64,000 nt of DNA from Occultella kanbiaonis. Lineage in GTDB: Bacteria; Actinomycetota; Actinomycetes; Actinomycetales; Beutenbergiaceae. The notes beneath the pieces are model-generated. The model was not told the DNA's origin, did not search any database, and worked only from the letters and a program-made list of their open reading frames with translations. The translations under genes and the position numbers were made by a program. Each line of letters opens with the position of its first letter. Within the stretch, counting starts at the first letter, position 1. Location: contig NZ_CP046175.1 of the NCBI RefSeq assembly GCF_009708215.1, forward strand, positions 5,518,001 to 5,582,000, given 5' to 3'. This document shows, piece by piece, positions 23,692 to 33,100 of this stretch.

Positions 23692-26235
23692 TCAGACCCG
23701 CAGAACCGCCGTGAAGGTCCGCCCGTAGGCTTCCCGCGTGTCCGCGACCACCGAGGTGCCGCCGGTCACCTGACCCACCGTGACGCCGTCGTCGGCGCGC
23801 TCCAGGCCACGGTCGCGGCCGCGGATCACCACCTGCACCCGATCACGCGTCATCGTCGGGTCGGAGATGGCGACCTCCAGGCGGCGACCGCTCTGGCGCA
23901 GCAGCACCGAGGCCGGGCCGTCGATGGTCAGGCGCTCCGCCTGATGCCGGCCGTCCGTGAAGGTGTTCGCGGCCACGATGCCGAGGTCGGTGTGCGTGAT
24001 CGCCTGCACGTCTGTGGTGTTCGCGAGGACCTGCACCGGGCCGTCGGCGTAGCCGGCCAGCTGGTCGGCCTGCGCGTTCGGCACGAGTGCGTAGGCGAGC
24101 GCGTGTTCGCCGTCGGCCGGGTGCGCCACCGACACCGTGACGACGTCCTTGGTCACCGAAGTGTTCGGGTTCGAGACACGGACCGCGCGTCGGCTGCGGG
24201 TCACCCGCTCCACGTCGACCGTCATCTCCTGCTCGTCGAGCAGGACGTACCCGACGGCGGTCTGCTCGCCCGGGTTCTCCCAGCGCACCCACGCGAGCGG
24301 CCCGACGCCGTCACCGGTCCATGGCGTCCCGTCCGCGAGCGCACCCGTGACCGCGACCCCGTCCGCGGGCTCGGCGATCCGGCTCTCGAGCGTGGTCACC
24401 GCGGACCGCCCGGCCCGACCGGAGATACCGGCGGCCAGCACGACGATCTCGTCGTCGAGCATGAACCACGACTTCGTCGCGCCCGCGTTCGGGTATGTGA
24501 CGAAATCGTCGGGGAGGACGCCGGCTCGCTTGTCGACGTGGGCGACGTCATCGGACAACACCATCGCGGCCGCCCCGTAGGTTCCGAGGGTCACTCCCCC
24601 GGACTGGGGGTTCGTCCCGCGCGGGAAGTACACGTAGGTGTTCTGCGACTCGGACGAGGACGTGAACTCGAGTGGGTGACCGGGATTCTCGTACCAGAAT
24701 TGTCCGTACAGCTCCGGCACGGTCCTGCGTTCGCCGTCCGGGGCGGTCACGCCGGAGAGCCGGTACGGGGAGACGGCGGTGTAGTAGTCGACGCCGAACG
24801 CGCGGGTCTGGTCCTGGCCGGCCAGGTACAGGTAGTGCGCGCCGTCACCCTGGAACCAGGGCATGAGGTTCTCGCCGTTCATGTACTCGTACTTGCTGAT
24901 CCGGTCCGAGGAGCGGGCGAGCGCGAACGCGTAGCCGGGGCGCCGGTGCACCGTCTTGTCCATCGCGTTGAACGCGACGTTGCGCTCCGCGGCGTTCAGA
25001 TCCGCGGCCGGGACCGTCGCGTCGGCGAGGATGTCGGCGAACCGGACCACGCTCACGGGCGAGGCGAACGAGTTCGGCTCGAGGGAGACCGGGGACGAGT
25101 CGTTCAGGAACTTCAGGTAGCCCTTGAGGGCCACCGCGTCGTCACCGGCGGCGTACCCGGCGAGGTCGACGACGGCCTCCGCGACGGCGCGAACGTCCAC
25201 GTAGCCGGTGGTGGTCCGGGAGACTGCTCGGCCCTTGACGACCTCCATCATCCAGCCCTCGAAGATCAGCGGCGCGAAGCCGTTCGTCACCCAGGCCTGC
25301 ACCACGGAGACCAGATCGGCACCGCCCGCGGAGGTTGCGCCGTCGAGCATCTTGATCGTCTGGGCGATCCGGCCGAGCAGGACCTTGCCGTAGGACCCGG
25401 TGTAGGCGACCGAGTGGTGCTGGATGAAGGACCCGTCGGCGTAGTAGCCGTCCGTGTTGCCGTGCTGGAGGTGGTACGGGTCGATGGTCGCGAACACGGT
25501 CGACTGATCGGCGATGGCCTTGCCGATCCGGGCGTCGTCACCGAGCAGCGCCCCCTGGAGGAAGCGGTTCGTGGTGATGTCGGCCAGGTTCGCGCCGGTG
25601 TGGAACCTGGAGTCCAGGTCGACGTCGCCGTCGATGCCGTTGCGCAGGTATGCGTCCATGGTGGCGACGTACGTCCCGACGAGTTCCGGGCGGTACGCGG
25701 CGACCTGCTCGGCGAGCAGCACGAACGTACGGGTCGCGTGCGACGGGAAGCCGATCTCCCAGTTGTGCCAGTTGCCGTAGTAGCCGGCCGACTGGTCCCC
25801 GACGTAGTTCGCGTGCAGCCACTCGAGCCCGTCGATGACGCGGCGCTGCACCTCGACGTTCCCGACCAGGTCGGTGTCGTCGCCGGTCACCCCGTCGGTC
25901 CGCGTGGCCACGGCGATCTGGAGCAGCCGGTTGTAGGACTGCGTGATGTTGGCGTCGTTCTCGCCGAGCGGCACGCCGGCGAACAGCTCGTCCGGTCCGG
26001 CCTGGTCCAGCTGGGTGAGGTAGGTCCGTGCCGTGGTGTGGATCGCGGCGAGTTTCACCGCGGCCTCCGGGCGGGCGTTCACCTCCGCCGTGCCGGCGAG
26101 GATCGCGACCGTGTTGGCGAGCAACCGGGCGTGGTCGGTGGCCTCGTCGGCGAGCGCACGCAGCGGTAGGCCGACGGTCAGCAGGCCGGTGGCCGGGATC
26201 AGGGCAAGGACATGGCGGCGGGACAACTCAGGCAT
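23692..26235 (-). CDS. Family 8 polysaccharide lyase (hyaluronate/chondroitin/xanthan lyase type), Tat-exported
   Basis: This 847-residue enzyme starts with a twin-arginine signal (SRRHVLAL, residues 5-12) and a hydrophobic segment ending ALA. The alpha-toroid domain carries GNWHNWEIGFPSHAT (155-168) and the active-site block DGSFIQHHSVAYTGSYGKVL; His273 and Tyr282 have the nine-residue spacing of the catalytic pair in streptococcal hyaluronate lyase, and Asn223 lies 50 before the His as there. The C-terminal half is the beta-sandwich region of PL8. It cleaves uronate-containing polymers by beta-elimination. The nearby sulfatase would suit sulfated glycosaminoglycans, but substrate is not proven. 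GGAGCAG precedes ATG 26235. Confidence 0.9.
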   Translation of the reverse strand: MPELSRRHVLALIPATGLLTVGLPLRALADEATDHARLLANTVAILAGTAEVNARPEAAVKLAAIHTTARTYLTQLDQAGPDELFAGVPLGENDANITQSYNRLLQIAVATRTDGVTGDDTDLVGNVEVQRRVIDGLEWLHANYVGDQSAGYYGNWHNWEIGFPSHATRTFVLLAEQVAAYRPELVGTYVATMDAYLRNGIDGDVDLDSRFHTGANLADITTNRFLQGALLGDDARIGKAIADQSTVFATIDPYHLQHGNTDGYYADGSFIQHHSVAYTGSYGKVLLGRIAQTIKMLDGATSAGGADLVSVVQAWVTNGFAPLIFEGWMMEVVKGRAVSRTTTGYVDVRAVAEAVVDLAGYAAGDDAVALKGYLKFLNDSSPVSLEPNSFASPVSVVRFADILADATVPAADLNAAERNVAFNAMDKTVHRRPGYAFALARSSDRISKYEYMNGENLMPWFQGDGAHYLYLAGQDQTRAFGVDYYTAVSPYRLSGVTAPDGERRTVPELYGQFWYENPGHPLEFTSSSESQNTYVYFPRGTNPQSGGVTLGTYGAAAMVLSDDVAHVDKRAGVLPDDFVTYPNAGATKSWFMLDDEIVVLAAGISGRAGRSAVTTLESRIAEPADGVAVTGALADGTPWTGDGVGPLAWVRWENPGEQTAVGYVLLDEQEMTVDVERVTRSRRAVRVSNPNTSVTKDVVTVSVAHPADGEHALAYALVPNAQADQLAGYADGPVQVLANTTDVQAITHTDLGIVAANTFTDGRHQAERLTIDGPASVLLRQSGRRLEVAISDPTMTRDRVQVVIRGRDRGLERADDGVTVGQVTGGTSVVADTREAYGRTFTAVLRV

Positions 26236-26381
26236 AACGGGTCTGCTCCAGACATCGAGTCGTCCGAGCAGTCAACCAGGATCCGCCGCATGCGTCGAGG
26301 CCCCATCGCACGGAACGCGTCCCGGACGATCCGCCTGGCGGCCGTGGGCGGGCGTCCCCCACCCACGGCCATCGGCCCAGC

Positions 26382-26951
26382 TCAGGCGTGCAACGAGAAG
26401 CCGGCCGTCCAGCTGATCTTCTCCGAGGCAGCGAGGGTGAGTTGCAGGAAGCCGATCGACTCGAGCTCGCGGGCCCGCTTCAGCGAACCGGCGTCGACGG
26501 CCTTGACGCCACCGGCGGTGAGGACGGCGTTCAGGGCACCCTTGGCGGCGTCGTCGTCCCCCGCGATCAGGACCGTTGTCGGCACGCCACCGACTGTCCT
26601 GGATGACAGGGTCGCGGCGAAGTTCGTGTTGAACGCCTTGAGGATCGTGGCATCCGGCAGCTGCGCGGCGAGCTGCTGCGCGGCCGATGAGTCGGCCGGC
26701 ACGGTGAGGGAGTCGAACGTCTCGAAGTTCAGCGGGTTGGAGATGTCGACGACGGTCCGGCCGGCGAGCTTGGCGCCGTGGGTCGCGACGATCTCGGCCT
26801 GGGCGTGCACCGGGACGGCGAGGATGACGATGTCGCCGTTGATGTCCTGTGTATCGCGGTCGACGAACTCGACGTCGTTGCCCCCGGCCGTGACGATCGA
26901 GGCGATCGCGGTGCCCATGTTGCCCTTGCCGACGATGCTGATGGTGCTCAT
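26382..26951 (-). CDS. NADPH-dependent F420 reductase-like NAD(P)-binding protein
   Basis: This 189-residue oxidoreductase begins STISIVGKGNMGTAIASIV, a Rossmann GxGxxG loop, followed by DIVILAVPVHAQAEIV and VVDISNPLNFETFDSL, the pattern of the NADP-oxidoreductase coenzyme F420-dependent family. The C-terminal NADPH:F420 substrate segment is shortened compared with archaeal Fno. It may use F420 or another acceptor. ATG 26949-26951 has GAGAGGGA upstream; the longer frame to 27035 is rejected. It is followed 146 bp downstream by the lyase gene on the same strand. Confidence 0.83.
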   Translation of the reverse strand: MSTISIVGKGNMGTAIASIVTAGGNDVEFVDRDTQDINGDIVILAVPVHAQAEIVATHGAKLAGRTVVDISNPLNFETFDSLTVPADSSAAQQLAAQLPDATILKAFNTNFAATLSSRTVGGVPTTVLIAGDDDAAKGALNAVLTAGGVKAVDAGSLKRARELESIGFLQLTLAASEKISWTAGFSLHA

Positions 26952-27080
26952 GTGAATGTCCCTCTCGTAGAACGGTGATGGCGTCTTGGGTGCGGCGTCC
27001 TCTCCATCATGCGTGCGCATTACTTGAAGTGTCAACTATTCAGCACGGTGTGCTGCGTCACTCGCCGGCCCGAACGAAGC

Positions 27081-27123
27081 GCACCCCCGTTCGGTCGCCA
27101 CTTGAGCGACCGAACGGGGGTGC
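27081..27123 (-). terminator. Strong hairpin terminator after the giant surface-protein gene
   Basis: An 18-bp perfect stem (27081-27098 with 27106-27123) around a seven-base loop lies 24 bp beyond the stop of the giant gene. It is the strongest hairpin noticed in the window. No U tract follows. It separates the giant gene from the F420-reductase-like gene on the same strand. Confidence 0.75.
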
Positions 27124-27146
27124 TGGGACTGGGCCGAGACCCGTCG

Positions 27147-30100
27147 TCAGCGGGTCTGGCGGCGACGCCGCGTCACGAGGAACGCACCCGCTCCGAGCAG
27201 GAGGAGCGCCGCCCCGGCGAGCAGGCCCGCGTCGGAGCCGGTCACCGGGATCTGGGTCTCCCCGTCCGCCGGCGACGGCGGGATCGGGTCGAAGACGTTC
27301 GTGACCGTCACCGATGCCTGCCCCGGCTCCGTGGTGCCCGCCAGCGGCACCGCCGCGGTGGCACCATCGGTCGTCGCGCTCGACGTGCCCTCGACCGCGA
27401 CCGTGATCGAGGTGCCGTCGGCACCTCCGGTCACCGTCTCGGTGAGCTCACAGTCGGCCCCGACCGGGAGGTCGGCATAGGTCGCGGCCAGCGCGTCCGG
27501 CGCCTGCAGCACCCGCACCGCACCGCCGGGGACCTCGATCTCCGTGCCGACGCCGTCGACCATCCAGGTGCACTGCAGCGCGACCTCGAACCGGCCGTCG
27601 GAGCCGCTTGCGGCCCAGTCGCCGTCGATCTCCTTGACGACGTCCAGGGAGGTCAGGTCGAAGACGTTGGTCAGGGTGACCGTGGCGACCTCGTCGCCAT
27701 CGCCCGGGTCGGGGATCGTGACGAGCCCGTCGGCCGGGGCGATCGTGGCGCTGGTCGCGCCGCCGGTGGCGGTCTCGGTGACCACGCACTCGCTGCCGAC
27801 GAGCAGGTTCTCGACGGTCGCCGAGTACCCGTTCGCCGCGCTCAGGGTCACGGTGCCATCGTTCGGGAGGTCGATCGTGACCCGTTCGCCGCCGGAGTCC
27901 CAGGTGCAGGTGGCCCGGGCGGTGAACGGTCCGCCGCCCCAGAGCTCGGCCCCGTCGCCCTCGACGACCTTGACGATCTCGAGCGCGCCGAGCCGGAACG
28001 TGTTCGTGGCGGTCACCACGGACTCGCCCACGCCCTCGTCGCCCGCGCTGATCGTGGTGACGCCGTCCGCCGGGTCGATGACGCTCACGTTCGCGCCGCC
28101 GGTCGCGGTCTCGGTGACCACGCACTCCGTGCCGGCCGGGTAGGTCCCGAACGTGCGGTCGGTGTTCGCGTCGAGTTGGAACTCGGTGTCCAGCAGGACC
28201 TGGTCGCCCGCGTAGGTGCACACGGCCGTGAAGGTGAACGGTCCGGCGCCGTAGGCGTCCGCCCCGTCGCCGTCGACCACCTTGACCACGCGCAGGATGC
28301 CCGCGTCGTAGCCGTTGGTGAACGTGACCTCACCAGGTGTCGCGCCGACCTGCACCGCGCCGCTGCCATCACCGTTGTCGGTCACGCCGGTGCCGACGAT
28401 GACGATGTCGTCCGCGAGCGCGCTGCCGACCTCGGTGACGACGCAGAGCGCGCCGGCCGGGATCGTGTTCGCCGGGGCCACGTAGGTCTCACCGGCGGCC
28501 AGCGTGAACGCCACCTCGGTGACGCCGGAGCCGAACGTGACCGGGGTGCCGAGCGCACTCTCGCAGGTGAGGGTGAAATCGAACGGCCCGAAGTCGCCCT
28601 CGCTCGCCTCGGTCTCGACCAGCTTCGTCACGGACAGGCCGGTGAAGGCGTAGTCGTTCGTGATCGTGGCGATCTGCGCGGCGGGCACGTCCTGTCCGAC
28701 GGCGGTGGGTGCGCTCACGTCGAGCGTCACCGGGGTGCCGGTGCGGCTGGTCTCACCGAAGCTGCCCACCGCGCCGGTCTCGGTGACGGTGCACTCGGCG
28801 CCGACCGGGATGCCGTCGACCCGCTGGGTGTAGCCGTTGGCGTCGCCCAGTTCGACGACCTCGTGCTCGCCGAGACCGAGCTCGACGCCCTCGACGGTGC
28901 AGCGCAGGTCCGCGGTGAACTCGTCCGGGGCGTAGGCCGTGGCCGGGCCGGTGACGAGCTTGTCGATCTCGATGGCGCCGAAGACCAGGTGCACCCCGAC
29001 GCGGGACGGTGCGACCTTGCTGTAGCCGCTCGCCCCGGTGTTGAGGAACTTCACGCCGAACTGGTTCCACGCGAAGGAGTCCACGGCGGGAACGTCCGAC
29101 GGTGCGCCGTCGGCGTTGGTCGCCGAGGCGGGCACGTTCACCGAGGAGTAGGTGACGTCCACGAACTGACCCGGGCTGAACACCCCGGCTGCCGTGGTCG
29201 AGAAGTCCACGACGATCCGCAGACCGGTGACCGCGGCCCAGTCGGTGTCGTCGGCGGCCGGGGTCCACTCCTCACCGTTCTGCTCGCACACCTCCTGGTT
29301 CGTCAGGTTCGCCCAGGTCCCCACGCAGACTCCGGCGCTGGTGGTGACCTCCACGGTGGTGGTGGCTCCCTCCGGCGCGGTGACCAGCAGGTCGTCGAGG
29401 AGCTCGGGACGGTACACGGAGCCGCGGGACGTGCCCGAGATCAGCTGCTGGTCGCCGACGTTCGGCAACTGGTCGAAGATCGTGAGCTCCTCGACCGTGA
29501 CGGTGCCGGCGTTCAGCGTGCGCAGCACCCATTCGTCGGTGCCGCCGATCATGCTGTTCGCCGCACACGGGGTACGGAAGTAGTCCCCGCCGGTGGCGCT
29601 CAGGTTCTGGCTGCACACGGCGCTCGGGTTGAGCGGGTTGATCGCTCCGGCGAGCTCGCCGCGCACGCCCTTGACCGTGAAGAGGTTGGGCCCGGGCGCC
29701 GGGGACACGTAGTCCGTGGTGCCGCAGGTGGTGCCGTCCTGCGCCCAGGCATCCGTGATCGGCACGCCCGCCACCATGTTCGCGCACGAGGCCAGCTCCT
29801 CGGCGGTCCGCACGGTCATCGTGTTCTCAGCTCGCTGACCGGCGGACAGGCCGGGCTGGAGCTCGAACAGCAGCCTGATGGTGAACGTCTCACCCGGTGT
29901 CATCCGGTTGCCGCCGTCCGGCCAGGTGAAGATCAGCTCCTGCCCGTCCTGGGTGACGCTCACGTCATCGGAGAGCAGGCCGTCCGGGTCCGGCGTGTAG
30001 ACAGGCTCGTCGCCGAGATACAGCAAGGACGAGGGCAGCGCGTCCCGGAGTTCGGTGACGGTGAGGTAGCCGGTGCCGGTGTTGGTGAAGGTCAGGTCCC

Positions 30101-33100
30101 ACGGCACGAGCGCGCCCGGGCTGGCGAACCGGTCGCCGTTGTTGGCGAGCTTGTTGACGGCGATCTGGTGGACACCGGCCGACAGCGAGATGACGGCGTC
30201 GGTGGTCCGTTCCGGGGACGCCTCACCGTTCAGGCGGTCGCTGACGGCGGTGACCGTGTTGGTCACGGTGCCCTCCAGCAGAACCGGATCCTCGGTGCCG
30301 TAGTGGTTCTCGCGCAGCTGGACCGTGAACGCTGCGGTGGCCGACCACTGCGGCGCCGGGAGCTGATCGGAGAAGAACGAGCCGTCGGCCCGGGAGAAGA
30401 CGAACCGGATACCCTGCACGTCGGCGTGGGCGTCGGCCCCGATCGGCAGGGCCGCGTCGGCGACCGCGACGGGTTCGCCCTCGATCCAGGTGTTCTCGCC
30501 GTCCGGCCCGAACGGGCCGTAGAGATCCACCCGCACCCGGTCGGCACCGGCCGGAGCGACGACGTCGCCGAGCCCGGTGAAGGCGAAGGCGCTCCAGAAC
30601 TCCGGCGACGTGGTCACATCGTCGGTCACGGTGACCTGCGCCGGGGAGAGGGTGCTGACCGGGTCCACGCCCTGGTTGGCGCCGAGGGTCACGGTGACCG
30701 GGGCGTCCCGCGTGGGCTCGGTGAGGGCCGCCGGGGCGACGGTCTTCGTCGGACCTACGTTGATGTCACCCCCGGTGAGCTGCACCGGGGCGGCGGCCTG
30801 GTCGCCGGTGGGGGTGCCCTCGGCCAGGATCGGGTCGTAGGACTGGGCGAACACGCGGTTCGGCACGTCCAGCCGCGCTCCGGCGGCAACCACCTGGTCG
30901 GCCCCAGAGCTGCGCAGGGTGGTGCGCGCCCGCGCGTCGATCGTCACCGTGAGCCGGTTCGCTGCGGTGATCGTGCCGCCGGTCGAGGCGGGATCGGTGC
31001 CCTGGAAGGTCACCGAGATGCCGACGACGTCCGCGAGATCCGCGGCGCTCATCGCGTTCACCGCGGCGGCGGTGCTCTGCTCGCTCAGGTAGCCGGCACC
31101 GTCGTGGCGCAGCAGCCAGACGACGCTGGCGGACAGGTCGACCTGGTCCGGGACGGAGGTCCCGATGCGGACCGCGGTCACGTCGAACCGGTCGAACGGG
31201 TTGCCGATCCCGGCGTCGCCGAGCCAGTCGACGTTGGCCGTGAACGGGTCCGCCGTGGCGCCGGCCGCGGTGGCCGGGCTCTGACACACGGAGACCTCGT
31301 CGGCGTCGGTGCAGGCGGGCGGGTCCGTGACGCGCACGTAGGAGGCGCGCGCCACCGAGTCGCTGTTCGCGGTGATCGTGAACGTCGTCGCGGGATAGCT
31401 GTCCGCCGGGGCGCCGGCGACCGGCACGTACAGGTTCGTGTTGGGCGCCGCCGTCTTCGCCACGGCCACACCCGGGCCGTAGTCGACCACGACGATCGTG
31501 TCGTCGGCGGTGTCCGTCGCCGCGGTGCCGCCGCCGACCGGCGTGGCGGCCAGCAGGGCGGTGTTGTTCACGACGCCGGGATCGGGGGTGTTGTAGGTCG
31601 CCTCGCCGGTGACCCACTCACCGCCGGGGCGCATCTGGTCGCGGACCTGCCAGGCCATCGTGAACACGCGGTCGGGTCCGGCGAAGCCGACACCGGAGCC
31701 GACGGCGGGGGCGTACGGGTCGTAGGCCGGACCGGTCTGGCTCGCCGCGGCCCGGGCGGGGCCGTTCTCCGTGAGTGTGAGCCTGACCCCGGTGGTGTCG
31801 GCTCGCTCGTCATCGCTGAGCGCGTGACCGACGAACGCGCCGTTCTGGATCCAGCCACCGCCCGGCGCGGGGACGCTCACCCAGGCGCCTGCGCGGTACA
31901 GCTCGACGTCGGTGATCAGGTCGTAACGCAGCTGCCAGCCGTTGCTGTAGGGGTCGCTGCTGGCCGCGATGCGCTCGATCCGGACGAGGTCGAACGCCTC
32001 GAAGACCGAGTCCGCCGGCGTGGCGGGGTTCGTCGGGTCGCTGATCTGCACGGTCCCGTAGCCGCTGCCCACGGACCAGGACAGGTTCGTGGAGCGCTGC
32101 TCGCTCGACTGCGCAGGGACCGAGTCCTGGTTCCAGGACTTCTCGATCCCGACCGGTCCGGTGCCGGGGTCGGACTCGACGGTCGCGACGCCCTCGCCGA
32201 CCTCGGAGTCGGAGATCTCGGTGCCGACCTCGGTCTGACCCGAGCCGTCCGCGGTGGCGACATTCGCGTAGTCGGTCGCGTCCTCGGGGATGTCCGCACC
32301 GGAGCGCAGGGTGTCCCGGGCCTGCGCGGAGAAGTACGGCGTCACCGTGGTGTCGGACGGGAAGCCGGTCGCGTTGTCGAAGATGAACCGGATCCCGGTC
32401 AGGTCCGTGATGTCCGTGCCCGCAGGCAACGCGTCCTGGATCTCCGCGGTCGTCATCGCGGCGAGGAACGGGCCGTCCTGAGCCACGAAGACCTTGAGCT
32501 CGATCCAGCTCCCGTCCGCGCTCTGGACCTCGATGGTCAGGGCGGTGTTGCCGGGCACCTGCGTCGGGGCGACGGAGGAGAGGTCGAACGCGTCCCAGAA
32601 GTCGCCGTCGGCGCCGGTGGCCGCGTCCTCGACCACGATCTGGGTCGCGGTCACGTAGTCGGAGGTGGTCGTCAGGTTCGTCTCGAGTGCGGTGACGACG
32701 CTCTCGCCGGGCTGCACGCTCGCCGACGGCCGCACCGACTTCGCGAGGGTGATGTCGATCGCCGGGTAGACCAGGGTCAGGGTCGAGGAGTCGGAGTCGT
32801 TCTCGGTGAGCCCGTTCGGCGCTACGACCCGGGCGTCGACGGTGTTCGTGGTGTCGAGGGTCTCGCCCTCGGCGACCGCGTCCTCGGACGTCTGGATGAG
32901 GACGTCGAACACGCTGGTCGCACCGGAGGTGATGCCGCCGGCCTCGGCGGTGAAGACGACCTCGAACCCGGAGATCGGGCCGCTCGGGCCTGTTGGCACG
33001 GCGCCCTGGGCGAACGTGATGGTCTCGGGGTCGCCGCCGTCGAGCGGGTGGTAGATCACCTGAGCAGAGGTGGCGCCGACCGGCCAGGAGGGCGCGGTGG

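Noticed and set aside
23944-26169. A 741-codon plus-strand frame across the lyase gene
   Set aside because: The minus-strand frame has a Tat signal and PL8 motifs; this frame has neither domain nor start signals.
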